A DNA stretch of 12,550 nucleotides from Akkermansiaceae bacterium (GCA_028293225.1 JAQGPE010000303.1:1-12550); one strand, 5' to 3'. Shown: positions 1-8,070, counted from the first letter of the stretch. The notes: generated by a model from the letters alone, not told the origin. Numbers and translations: made by a program.

Positions 1-1
1 C

Positions 2-1801
2 CTTCTCAGTCCGCAGGACCTCGCGGCGGTCGATCTGATCCCGGATCTGGTGAAGGCCGGGGTGAAGTCCTTCAAAATCGAGGGCCGCCTGAAGTCCCCC
101 GAATACGTGGCCGCCGTCACCCGCGTCTATCGCAAAGCGCTCGACGCCGCGATCGAGCATGCCCGGTCGCCGGTGACCACGCTCGACCGCTACGCGCTGG
201 AGATGACCTTTTCCCGCGGCCTCAGCTCCGGCTGGCTGGCAGGCACCAACCATCCGTATCTGACCCACGGCCGCTTCGGCAAAAAGCGCGGCCCTCTGCT
301 CGGTGAGATCTCCTATGTCGGCAAGGACTGGATCGAACTCAAGGAACAACCGGAGATCCCGATCCAGGCTGGCGACGGCGTGGTCTTCGACGCCGGTGAA
401 AACCGCGACCTGGAGCAGGGCGCGCGCATCTGGCTGGTCGAGGACAACCGCCTGATCTTCCACCGCACCTACAGCAACGTGAACTTCTCCCGCATCAAGG
501 CGGGGAACACCGTCTACAAGACCTCCGACCCGAAGCTGGATTCGGAGATCCGCAAGTTCTGGCAGGGTGCGAAGCTGCGCGAAGTCAAGCAGGCGCTGCG
601 CTTCACCGCCACCGGCCAGCCGGGCGAGCCGCTGACGATCGGTGCCCGCCTCGGCAGCAGCGAAGCGACTGCCGCCTCCTCGATGCCGCTGCAGCAGGCT
701 GCCAAGCACGCGCTGTCCGCCGAAACGCTGGAAGGCCAGCTCGCCCGCCTGGGTGACACGCCTTACGAGTTCGGCGCGCTGGATTTCCAGGTCACCGGCG
801 AATGCCACATCGCTCTGTCCGAACTCAATCGCATCCGCCGTGATCTGGTCGCAGCGCTGATGGAGCAGGCCGTTGCGCAGCAGCAGCCCGCCACCCCCGC
901 GCCCGGCAGTCACATCCAGCTCTTCCCGGCCCGCGGAGAAATCTCCGAACGCACCCCGTCCCTGTCGGTCCTCTGCCGCTCGCTGGAACAGGTCGAGGCC
1001 GCGCTGAAGTACGAGGCTGCTCAGATCTACTGTGATTTCGAGGACCCGCGTCGCTACAAGGAAGCCGTCGAACTCTGCCGCAACAGCACCTCGACCGCGA
1101 CGAAGATCCTGCTTGCCACCCCGCGTATCCTAAAGCCCGGCGAAAACGGCTACCTCAAGCTGATCGAACGTGCCGGCCCGGATGGCGTGCTGCTGCGCAA
1201 TCTGGCCGCACTCGACTACTACCGGAACCGTACCGATCTCCTCAAGGTCGGCGATTTCTCGCTCAATGTCGCGAACCCGATCACCGCGAAGCTGCTCCGC
1301 GAAGCGGCCGGGCTCGACCTGCTGACCGTCTCCTACGATCTGAACATCGGCCAGGTGATGGAGCTGCTTTCCGCCGCTCCCGCCGACTGGTTCGAGCTGA
1401 CCCTGCACCAGCACATGCCCATGTTCCATATGGAGCACTGCGTGTTCTGCACCTTCCTCAGCAAGGGCACGACCTACAAGGACTGCGGCCGCCCCTGTGA
1501 GACCCACGTCGTTCATCTGCGCGACCGCGTCGGCCAGTTGCACCGCCTGATGGCCGATGTCGGCTGCCGCAACACGCTTTTCAACGGCCGCGCCCAGACC
1601 GGTGCGCGCTTCTACGAGGCGCTGCGTACCACCGGCCTGTCCCGCTTCCGGGTCGAGCTGCTCGACGAGGATTTCCTCGCCGCCTCCCGCACCATCATGG
1701 CCTACCAGCGCCTGGTGGCCGGCAAGATGGACGCCAACTCCCTGCTGGATCAGGTGAAAGCCACCGAAAAGCTCGGCGTCACCGAAGGAACCCTCGTCTG
1801 A
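2..1801 (+). CDS. Peptidase U32 family protein, large form (5'-truncated by window edge)
   Basis: The reading frame is open from base 2, so the gene begins upstream; the GTG at 50 is an internal valine codon and not a start. The first visible residues match the U32 hallmark: a Ser-Pro-x-Asp-Leu segment, then SFKIEGRLKSPEYVAAVTR (around residues 23-41 of the visible part). A collagenase-like middle region follows, then a C-terminal cysteine-rich segment containing HMEHCVFC, DCGRPC and GCRNT; its visible cysteines are 480, 483, 495, 499 and 522. About 599 residues are visible. Large U32 proteins are roughly 800-850 aa, so about 200-250 residues, including the N-terminal cysteine motif of the family, should lie to the left. 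Characterised relatives RlhA and TrhP of E. coli hydroxylate 23S rRNA and tRNA and are not proven proteases, so RNA modification is a reasonable guess and proteolysis is doubtful. It is the first visible gene of a probable three-gene operon, 9 bases before the next start. Confidence 0.9.
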   Translation, partial: LLSPQDLAAVDLIPDLVKAGVKSFKIEGRLKSPEYVAAVTRVYRKALDAAIEHARSPVTTLDRYALEMTFSRGLSSGWLAGTNHPYLTHGRFGKKRGPLLGEISYVGKDWIELKEQPEIPIQAGDGVVFDAGENRDLEQGARIWLVEDNRLIFHRTYSNVNFSRIKAGNTVYKTSDPKLDSEIRKFWQGAKLREVKQALRFTATGQPGEPLTIGARLGSSEATAASSMPLQQAAKHALSAETLEGQLARLGDTPYEFGALDFQVTGECHIALSELNRIRRDLVAALMEQAVAQQQPATPAPGSHIQLFPARGEISERTPSLSVLCRSLEQVEAALKYEAAQIYCDFEDPRRYKEAVELCRNSTSTATKILLATPRILKPGENGYLKLIERAGPDGVLLRNLAALDYYRNRTDLLKVGDFSLNVANPITAKLLREAAGLDLLTVSYDLNIGQVMELLSAAPADWFELTLHQHMPMFHMEHCVFCTFLSKGTTYKDCGRPCETHVVHLRDRVGQLHRLMADVGCRNTLFNGRAQTGARFYEALRTTGLSRFRVELLDEDFLAASRTIMAYQRLVAGKMDANSLLDQVKATEKLGVTEGTLV

Positions 1802-1810
1802 CTTCATTCC

Positions 1811-2164
1811 ATGGACCTGCCCGACGCGATCGAACACTGCCTCTCCAAGCCCGCGGCCGAAGAAGCCACTCCGTTCGGCCCCGATGTCCTCGTTTACAAG
1901 GTCGGCGGCAAGGCCTTCGCGCTCACCCAGCCGGACAAGTTCCCGGCCCGGATGAACCTGAAATGCGATCCCGAACGGGCCGTGGAACTCCGCGACGAAT
2001 ACCGCTCGATCCTCCCCGGCTATCACATGAACAAGCGACACTGGAACACGGTGATGCTTGATGGCTCCCTGCCCTCCGCCCTGGTCCGCGAGCTGATCGA
2101 TCACTCCTATCAGCTGATTATTTCGTCATTGCCGAAAGCAAAGCGCGCCGAGCTGCGTCTCTAG
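1811..2164 (+). CDS. MmcQ/YjbR family protein (CyaY-like fold, putative DNA-binding)
   Basis: This 117-aa protein has the length and features of the MmcQ/YjbR family: an N-terminal helix, a V-Y-K-V-G-G-K-A-F-A-L strand pair around residues 28-38, a K-C-D-P segment at 51-54, and the diagnostic PGYHMNKRHWNTV motif around 69-81, followed by a helix that begins with Leu-Val-Arg-Glu-Leu. Family members such as E. coli YjbR have a CyaY-like fold and are annotated as DNA-binding, but no biochemical role is established. The ATG at 1811 lies 9 bases after the U32 stop and has no Shine-Dalgarno sequence (the preceding bases are pyrimidine-rich). The next gene starts 3 bases after its stop, so it is very probably cotranscribed with both neighbours. 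Family assignment is confident; function is open. Confidence 0.85.
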   Translation: MDLPDAIEHCLSKPAAEEATPFGPDVLVYKVGGKAFALTQPDKFPARMNLKCDPERAVELRDEYRSILPGYHMNKRHWNTVMLDGSLPSALVRELIDHSYQLIISSLPKAKRAELRL

Positions 2165-2167
2165 GAA

Positions 2168-4090
2168 GTGTTTCCTATTCGACCTCTATCCAAGGGCTCC
2201 CTGGCCCTCCTGCTACTACTCCCCCCGTCGCTCTCCGCGGCCTCCCGGCTCGCCTCGCTGTCCTCCCCGGACCATGCGAACTCGATCACCCTCAGTCTCG
2301 ATGCCTCCGGCACCCTGACCTACGAAGTTGCCCGCAAGGGCAAAACCGTCATCGCCGAGTCCCCGCTGGGCCTGCAGTGCCCGGACCAGGATTTCACCAG
2401 GGGCCTCAAGCTCGACTCCCCCGGCAAGGAGGAGAAGCGCAAGGAGACCTATCAGCTGCTGACCGGCGTGAAGACCTCCGTCGACCAGCCTCATGTCCGC
2501 CGCAGCCTGTCCTTCACCAATGCCACCGGCGCGCACCTGGTGGTGGAACTCGATGCCGGAAATGAAGGCGTCGCCTTCCGCTACCGCTTCCCCGAAACGA
2601 AAGGCGAGCGGACCGTGGAAAAGGAGCTGACCGGCTTCCAGATCGCCACGGAGGCGCGCGCTTGGATCTCCCCCTACAACCAGGCCTCCGGCACCAGCCC
2701 GGCCTACGAGGACTTCTACTTCGCGGTGAAACCCGGCGACGCCCCGCCGAACTCCCGCTATGGCCCGACCAAGGGCTGGTACTTTCCGGCTCTGTTCGAG
2801 ACCCCCGCGGCCAACGCCTGGACGCTGATCACCGAGACGACCTCCTCCGGCGGCGACTACTGCGGCTGCCATCTCGACAGCGACTCAAAGGGCGGCCTCT
2901 ACAAGATCGCCTTCCCCTTTCCCGATGAAGGCATGGGCAAGTCCACCGACCGACCGCCGACCAGCCCGCACCACAGCCTGCCGTGGACCATGCCTTGGCG
3001 CGTGATCATTCTCGGCGACAAGGCCGGCGACATCCTGACATCCACGCTCGTCACCGACCTCGCCCCACCCTCGGAGGTCGCCAATTCCTCCTGGATCAAA
3101 TCCGGCCGCGCCTCCTGGAGTTGGTGGGCCTACCCCGATGGCCACGACACCACCGAGCGCTACACCGACTTCATCCACGCCGCTTCCAAAAATGGCTGGG
3201 AGTACTCCCTGCTCGATGCCGGCTGGTGGAAAGCCGATATGAAGGCCCTCGCCGAGACCGCGAAAAAAGACAAGGTCGAGCTGCTAGTCTGGACCCATTC
3301 CGGCGACTTCATCAAGCCCGACGCCCGGACGCGGAAACTGGATGAAATCGCCAGCTATGGCGCCACCGGCGTGAAGATCGACTTCTGGTGCTCCGACCGC
3401 CAGGAGACCCTCGCCGCCATGGCCGACACCCTCAAAGAGGCTGCCGCCAAACATCTCACCGTGAACTTCCACGGCTGCACCCTGCCGCGCGGCTGGCAGC
3501 GCACCTACCCGAACTTCGTCAGCGCCGAAGCCGTGCTCGGCACCGAGTCCTACATGTTCGACGAGCACTTCACCGACCGGGCGGCGTTCCTGAATACCAT
3601 CCTGCCCTTCACCCGCAACGTCGCCGGGCCGATGGACGCCACCCCCTTCGCGCTGTCGCCGAAACAGTATCCCCGCAAGACCACCGCCGCCCACGAAATG
3701 GCCACCGCGATCGTCTTCACCTCCGGCATCATCCACTACGCCGACAAGCCGGAAGTCTACGCCGCTCTGCCTGAGGCGGCGCAGCAGGTGATGAAGGACG
3801 CCCCGGCCCGCTGGGACGAAACGCGCTTCCTCGCCGGCGAACCCGGCAAGCTGGTCGTGGTCGCCCGCCGCTCCGGAACCTCGTGGTTCATCGCCGGTCT
3901 CAACGGCACCCCGGACAGCCAGCCGGTAAAACTCGACCTATCGCCGTTCAAAGGCGGCAAGCGGACCCTGATCGACGAGGGCAAGAACCCCGCCATGGAA
4001 CTCCAGGCCGCCCCTGCGGAAGCAGGTAATTCCTGGTCGCACACCCTGCCGGGCCGCGGCGGCTTCGTGCTGCGGATCGATACGAAATAA
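2168..4090 (+). CDS. Secreted glycoside hydrolase family 97 alpha-glycosidase (retaining type, possibly alpha-galactosidase)
   Basis: The 640-aa product starts with a signal peptide: basic residues R5 and K8, then a Leu-rich core (about 11-19) and an SLSA-A cleavage-like site near 24, so it is exported. Domains in order: GH97 N-terminal beta-sandwich (about 27-285), catalytic barrel (about 300-560, including ASWSWWAYPDGHD near 315) and a C-terminal beta domain (about 565-640). GVKIDFW places Asp405 where retaining GH97 enzymes have their nucleophile, and GTES places Glu460 as acid/base. Their 55-residue spacing equals what I recall for D415/E470 of the retaining BtGH97b. The segment NFHGCTLPRGWQRTYPN has HG where inverting SusB-type enzymes have HE, again pointing to the retaining subgroup. 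The likely reaction is hydrolysis of terminal alpha-galactosides; substrate is not certain. The GTG start is 3 bases after the previous stop, and no SusC/SusD-like genes are nearby. Confidence 0.9.
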   Translation: MFPIRPLSKGSLALLLLLPPSLSAASRLASLSSPDHANSITLSLDASGTLTYEVARKGKTVIAESPLGLQCPDQDFTRGLKLDSPGKEEKRKETYQLLTGVKTSVDQPHVRRSLSFTNATGAHLVVELDAGNEGVAFRYRFPETKGERTVEKELTGFQIATEARAWISPYNQASGTSPAYEDFYFAVKPGDAPPNSRYGPTKGWYFPALFETPAANAWTLITETTSSGGDYCGCHLDSDSKGGLYKIAFPFPDEGMGKSTDRPPTSPHHSLPWTMPWRVIILGDKAGDILTSTLVTDLAPPSEVANSSWIKSGRASWSWWAYPDGHDTTERYTDFIHAASKNGWEYSLLDAGWWKADMKALAETAKKDKVELLVWTHSGDFIKPDARTRKLDEIASYGATGVKIDFWCSDRQETLAAMADTLKEAAAKHLTVNFHGCTLPRGWQRTYPNFVSAEAVLGTESYMFDEHFTDRAAFLNTILPFTRNVAGPMDATPFALSPKQYPRKTTAAHEMATAIVFTSGIIHYADKPEVYAALPEAAQQVMKDAPARWDETRFLAGEPGKLVVVARRSGTSWFIAGLNGTPDSQPVKLDLSPFKGGKRTLIDEGKNPAMELQAAPAEAGNSWSHTLPGRGGFVLRIDTK

Positions 4091-4100
4091 AGCGCCGGCC

Positions 4101-5048
4101 CTACGCAGGCACCGGGATCTCCTCCAGAATGGACGCCACCACGTGGCGTCCATTCGTCCCGGACAACTTCGCCTCCGGAGCGATCACCAGTCGGTGCGCG
4201 ATGACATCCGCCGCCACCGCCTGGATGGTCTCCGGCACCACAAAGTCCCGGCCTTCCAGCAGTGACAAGGCCTGCGACATCTTCATCAGCGCCAGCGAGG
4301 CGCGCGGACTGGCGGCCAGCTGGACCTCACGCCGGCCGCGGGTCGAGGAAACCACATCGACGATGTAGCCGCGCAGCTCTTCACTGATGCGGACTTCCTT
4401 GACCGCCGCCAACAGCTCCACCAGTTGTTCACGGCTTACTACGGGCTGCATCGTATCTACCGGATGCGCATGGACCTGATCGGCCAGGATCGCCCGCTCC
4501 TCCTCGGCGGAAACGTAGCCCAGGCGGCTGCGAATCATGAAGCGGTCCATCTGCGCTTCCGGCAGCGGGTAGGTGCCGCGGAACTCGACCGGATTCTGGG
4601 TCGCCAGCACGAAAAACAGGCCATTGAGATCATGGCGCACGCCGTCGATCGTCGCCTGCCTCTCCGCCATCGCTTCCAGCAGCGCGCTCTGCGTCCGCGG
4701 CGAGGCCCGGTTGATCTCATCCGCCAGCAGGATATCGGCAAAGACCGGACCCTCCCGGAAGCGGAACTCCTGCGTGCGCGGATCGAAAATCGACACGCCC
4801 AGGATGTCCGCCGGCAGCAGGTCCGGCGTGAACTGCACACGCTTGAAAATCACTCCGCCGACCGACTTGGCGATCCCCTTGGCCAGCGTGGTTTTGCCGG
4901 TGCCCGGCACGTCCTCCACCAGCGCATGACCGCCCGCGGCAAAGCAGGCGAGAATGTTGCGGAGAGCGGCATCCTGGCCTCTCACCACTCCGCGAACGGC
5001 ATTTTCAAGGAGAGTCGCGGTCTGGCGGGCGGCGTCTAAATCAGGCAT
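4101..5048 (-). CDS. MoxR family AAA+ ATPase
   Basis: The 315-aa product is a full-length MoxR-type AAA+ ATPase. Visible elements are Walker A (GTGKT, residues 49-53, Lys52), Walker B (ILLADE with Asp110 and Glu111), sensor 1 (ATQNP, 149-153), the QMDRF motif (166-170) and a C-terminal lid with a SPRASLAL sensor-2 segment. MoxR ATPases act as cytoplasmic chaperones that insert metals or mature target proteins, often together with VWA/DUF58 proteins. The frame stays open upstream to 5330, but that extension lies over the preceding gene; the ATG at 5048 gives a standard N-terminus. The start sits 26 bases after the stop of the 640-aa gene and is preceded by a polypyrimidine tract instead of a Shine-Dalgarno. 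It is the last gene of its operon, with the GH97 gene converging on it. No DUF58 or transglutaminase partner is adjacent, which is unusual for the family. Confidence 0.95.
   Translation of the reverse strand: MPDLDAARQTATLLENAVRGVVRGQDAALRNILACFAAGGHALVEDVPGTGKTTLAKGIAKSVGGVIFKRVQFTPDLLPADILGVSIFDPRTQEFRFREGPVFADILLADEINRASPRTQSALLEAMAERQATIDGVRHDLNGLFFVLATQNPVEFRGTYPLPEAQMDRFMIRSRLGYVSAEEERAILADQVHAHPVDTMQPVVSREQLVELLAAVKEVRISEELRGYIVDVVSSTRGRREVQLAASPRASLALMKMSQALSLLEGRDFVVPETIQAVAADVIAHRLVIAPEAKLSGTNGRHVVASILEEIPVPA
4127..4155. terminator. Perfect 13-bp inverted repeat with 3-nt loop at the convergent gene ends
   Basis: The arms GAATGGACGCCAC (4127-4139) and GTGGCGTCCATTC (4143-4155) are exact reverse complements with loop CAC. 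The hairpin lies 36 bases beyond the GH97 stop and inside the last codons of the convergent moxR gene, where it encodes N-G-R-H-V-V-A-S-I. Only 10 bases separate the two stop codons, so any 3'-end signal has to lie within coding sequence. It would fold in transcripts from either strand. No U-run follows on either side, so it is not a textbook intrinsic terminator. A role as a bidirectional terminator or 3'-end stabiliser is inferred. Confidence 0.45.
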
Positions 5049-5074
5049 GTGGGAAAAAGAGGAAAGGAAAGGAA

Positions 5075-6997
5075 TCAATGCTCCGGCTGGGGTTCCGGCG
5101 CGGAGAGAGTCGAGCGGTATTTCCGCACACTGGACTCCAGCTTGTCGCGGGCGTCGCCAGGGAACGCCTCGGCCGCGCGGGTCAGGATGCGGCGGTTCAG
5201 GTAGTCCGCGGCCCGGCCCTCCGAGGCGCGGATATAGAGTTCCAGCAGCACCTTGGGCCCGGTGGGCGTCTGAATGACCGGATAGAGGCCAAAGGTCGGC
5301 GGCTCGCTGAGATTTTTGACAGCGACACAAGTCCAGGCGCCATCGCGATAGACTTCGCCAATCTCGCCCTTCGAACGCTCGTCCATTTCGTAGCCGAGAT
5401 TGCGGACAACCGCCTTCGCCCCGGCCTCATCATCCACCGCGGCGGCAAGCCTGAGGATCGCTCCGGCATCGGCGGACTCGCGAGCGGCAATCCAGCGCGC
5501 CATGATCTCTTTCGCCTCCTGCCCGGACGGGCCCTCCGCCGGCAGCGGGGCTTTCACCATCGTAAATCGTCCCGCCGCCCAGTCTTTCGCCAGCGGCTCC
5601 ATCGCCGCGGAGATCCGGGCCGCAAAGGCCTCGCTCGCCGGCACGGTCTGGTTCGCGGTGAAAGGAGCCGCCAGCCAGCCTGGCTCGCCCCGCTTCAGAT
5701 AAATCCGGATCAACTGGGGATCCGCCGACGTCGCCGCCGAGAAGAACTGATAGATCCCGCAGGCTTCATCCCCCTCCGCCAGAAAGCTCAGGAGAATCAG
5801 GCTACGGCGATCCCCCGGCGCATGCAGCCCTCCCCAGAGCGTGACCGCGCGGCCAATGATCGCCTGGGCGGCCTCCTCCCCCGCGCTGAGATCGAGAAAC
5901 GGCAGGCTCTTTTCCAGGGTCGGTTCCCGGAACGATTCGACCAGGGCCTTCGCCACCGCTTCCGCATTCGCCAACGGGGTGGCCGGATACTTTTCGCGCA
6001 GCTTTGCGGGAAACTGCGCCACCAGGTCGGCATCGGCGCGGGCGGATTCCCTGGCCAGAGCAGCGGCCTGCCCGATGTCCTCCATCGCCACCATCAGCAG
6101 TTCCGGCAGCTCGACATGCCAGAAGCCCGACGCTCCCTTCATCACGGTGAAATGCAGGCCGCGCGGCCGCTGGGGACGATCCGGCCCGGGATCCTGACAG
6201 ACCACCGCGACGCTGGCCTGCGCGTGGCCCGTTTCCACACTCACAATGGCGCGCAGCACCTGCGGCTTCAAAAGCATGCTCCAGGATTCAGGCGCCTTTC
6301 TGCCCTCAGCGAAAACATTCCGGACCACCGCCGTGATCTGATCCCAGTCCTTCGGCGGGACATCGTCCGCCCCGCCCAACAGCGCATAGACGGCCCGCTG
6401 CTCGCCCCGCGAAAACGCATCGAAGAGGGCCGTGACCAGGGCTTCCGGCGTTCCTTCGCGCAGCAATTCCGCAGGGACGGCGCGCCGCACGCTGTCCAGC
6501 CAGAGTTTTTGCGCGCTTTCCTTCAGACCGATCAGCGCCTGGCTGCGGCTGCGGATCATCCAGTCCTCCAGGGCCCGGGCCCGCGGCAGGAGCTCCGGCT
6601 CGAAATTCAGCCCGGTATTGTCAAAAGTCCCCGGCAGCGGGGCAGGCAGCCAGCGCTCGCCGCGCCGGATCAGGCCGACCGCCAGCAGATCCAGACCCTG
6701 GGCGTCCGGACCAGCGTCGCGGGTCACCAGCACCGCGGCCAGATCTCCGTCCTCCTTTTCGGAAAAAACCGTGAAGCCCGACCCGCCAAGCGCCGTCTTC
6801 AACCGCGACCGCCCTTCGCGGATTTCATCCAGGCGATCTTCGGTGATATCCCCGGAAATGGCCGTGTCCTTGGACAGATCGCCCCCCGCCTTTCCCGCGG
6901 CAATGCCGCGCAGATAGCCCAGCGCCGCCTCCGAGGGACTCTGAGCCCCCTGAAGCGTCAGAGCGGAAAGAAGGAGGACAAGCAGGCCTCTCATCAT
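5075..6997 (-). CDS. Secreted protein of unknown function, probably four tandem NTF2-like modules
   Basis: I do not recognise this 640-aa protein as a named family. It begins MMRGLLVLLLSALTLQGA, a short signal peptide probably cleaved near residue 18, with no later clear membrane segment, so it is probably periplasmic or secreted. Four segments start with a similar amphipathic helix opening with Glu-Ala (E23, E185, E346, E494), at spacings of 162, 161 and 148 residues. Each continues through helices and strands; the first three end in a Gly/Trp-containing strand (RGERWLP, GASGFWHV, RGEPGWLA) and the fourth in a similar strand without Trp (GPKVLLEL), then a linker helix. This resembles the alpha+beta plan of NTF2-like/SnoaL domains; the fold is inferred. 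The ATG overlaps the M42 stop as ATGA, implying translational coupling. The tail ends in a Pro/Glu-rich SAPEPQPEH. Of the two adjacent ATG codons, the first (6997) fits the overlap. It may be a substrate or partner of the MoxR encoded next. Confidence 0.7.
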   Translation of the reverse strand: MMRGLLVLLLSALTLQGAQSPSEAALGYLRGIAAGKAGGDLSKDTAISGDITEDRLDEIREGRSRLKTALGGSGFTVFSEKEDGDLAAVLVTRDAGPDAQGLDLLAVGLIRRGERWLPAPLPGTFDNTGLNFEPELLPRARALEDWMIRSRSQALIGLKESAQKLWLDSVRRAVPAELLREGTPEALVTALFDAFSRGEQRAVYALLGGADDVPPKDWDQITAVVRNVFAEGRKAPESWSMLLKPQVLRAIVSVETGHAQASVAVVCQDPGPDRPQRPRGLHFTVMKGASGFWHVELPELLMVAMEDIGQAAALARESARADADLVAQFPAKLREKYPATPLANAEAVAKALVESFREPTLEKSLPFLDLSAGEEAAQAIIGRAVTLWGGLHAPGDRRSLILLSFLAEGDEACGIYQFFSAATSADPQLIRIYLKRGEPGWLAAPFTANQTVPASEAFAARISAAMEPLAKDWAAGRFTMVKAPLPAEGPSGQEAKEIMARWIAARESADAGAILRLAAAVDDEAGAKAVVRNLGYEMDERSKGEIGEVYRDGAWTCVAVKNLSEPPTFGLYPVIQTPTGPKVLLELYIRASEGRAADYLNRRILTRAAEAFPGDARDKLESSVRKYRSTLSAPEPQPEH

Positions 6998-8070
6998 AGG
7001 GCTTGGTGGAAGCCGTCCTTCGCGGAAAGCGAGAGGACAAGCCCCGTCAGGAGCTCGATCACGTGATCCACATCGTCGAGGTGGACCGTTTCCACCACCG
7101 AGTGCATGCAGCGCAGCGGCAGCGAGACCAGCGCGCTCGGCACCCCCTCGCGGATCGGGAAAATCTTGTCGGTATCGGTACCGGTCGTGCGGCTGCTGGC
7201 CTCATGCTGCAGCGGGATCTTGGCCTTTTCGCCGACTTGGATCAGCCGCTTCACCACCAGCGGGTGGTTCGAGGTGCCGTGGGTCAGCGCCGGGCCTTGA
7301 CCCAGCTTGGTCGCGCCGTGCTTGGCGGTGTCGATCCCCGGCGTGTCGGTGGCGTGGGTGACGTCGAGACAGACGCAGAGTTCCGGATTGTGCCGGTAGG
7401 TCGCCATCATCGCGCCGTAGCCGCCGATCTCCTCCTGCACCGTGTTCATGCACAACAGAGTAAACTCCGGCTTCTTTTTTTCCTTGGCGATGCGCTTGAG
7501 CACCTGGGCGATGATGAACCCGCCGATGCGGTTATCCAGCGCGCGGCCGATCAGGCGGCGGTTCTGGATTTCCTCGTGGCCGTCCGGGTAGACACCCGGG
7601 TGCCCGACCCGCAGGCCGAGATCCGCCACTTCCTTGGCGTTCGAAGCGCCGACATCCACCCACAGATCCTGGATGTAGGGAGCCTTTTCATCGCCGCCGT
7701 TGTCGCGGCGCAGGTGAATCGCGGTATTGCCGATGATTCCGGTCACTTCGCCCTTGTCGCCGAAAAAGGTCAGACGCCGGCCGCGGGCGGTGGCCACATC
7801 GCTGCCGCCGATCCGCTCCAGCCGCAGGAAGCCGTCCGGCTGGATCACCTTGATCATGTAGCCGATCTCGTCGGCATGGGCGGCCAGCATGACCGTCCGG
7901 TCGCTCTTTCCCGCCAGCTTCGCCCAGGTCGAGCCGTAGGCGTCGCAGGCCACTTCCGTCGCGTGCGGCTTCAGGTGGTCCGCCCAGACCCTCTGGCCGG
8001 GCATTTCAAAGCCCGTCGGGCTGGGGGTTTTCAGCAGTTGGAAAAGAAACTCCCGGTCGTCTTTCGTCAT
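6994..8070 (-). CDS. M42 family metallo-aminopeptidase (glutamyl aminopeptidase/FrvX-like)
   Basis: From the ATG at 8070 the product is 358 aa, the usual M42 length. The dinuclear metal site is complete: H65 and D67 in AAHADEIG, bridging D179 in RALDNRIGG, E213 (general base) and E214 in VQEEIGG, D236 in LDVTHA and H323 in CMHSVVET. M42 enzymes are cytoplasmic, often dodecameric peptidases that remove N-terminal residues from peptides with zinc or cobalt; some members are annotated as endoglucanases, but the peptidase role is better supported. A TTG at 8082 would add four residues, but the ATG gives the better-looking N-terminus (MTKDDREFLFQLL). The stop overlaps the next gene's start as ATGA. 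It starts 48 bases after the small Trp-rich gene on the same strand, so it is probably second in a four-gene operon. Exact substrate preference cannot be read from sequence. Confidence 0.93.
   Translation of the reverse strand: MTKDDREFLFQLLKTPSPTGFEMPGQRVWADHLKPHATEVACDAYGSTWAKLAGKSDRTVMLAAHADEIGYMIKVIQPDGFLRLERIGGSDVATARGRRLTFFGDKGEVTGIIGNTAIHLRRDNGGDEKAPYIQDLWVDVGASNAKEVADLGLRVGHPGVYPDGHEEIQNRRLIGRALDNRIGGFIIAQVLKRIAKEKKKPEFTLLCMNTVQEEIGGYGAMMATYRHNPELCVCLDVTHATDTPGIDTAKHGATKLGQGPALTHGTSNHPLVVKRLIQVGEKAKIPLQHEASSRTTGTDTDKIFPIREGVPSALVSLPLRCMHSVVETVHLDDVDHVIELLTGLVLSLSAKDGFHQAL

Noticed and set aside
1130..2104. 324-codon open frame on the minus strand
   Set aside because: It spans the opposite strand of two clearly recognised genes (U32 and MmcQ) and has Gly/Ala/Val-rich low-information sequence.
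5049..5330. Possible N-terminal extension of MoxR
   Set aside because: It overlaps the coding end of the 640-aa gene and reads as low-complexity Arg/Pro/Gly sequence; the ATG at 5048 gives the normal MoxR length.
5078..7066. 662-codon open frame on the plus strand
   Set aside because: It lies entirely opposite the 640-aa exported protein and moxR start region. The antisense translation is Arg/Gln/His-rich with no domain, as expected for a shadow frame in GC-rich DNA; the minus-strand gene has a signal peptide and couples to its neighbours.
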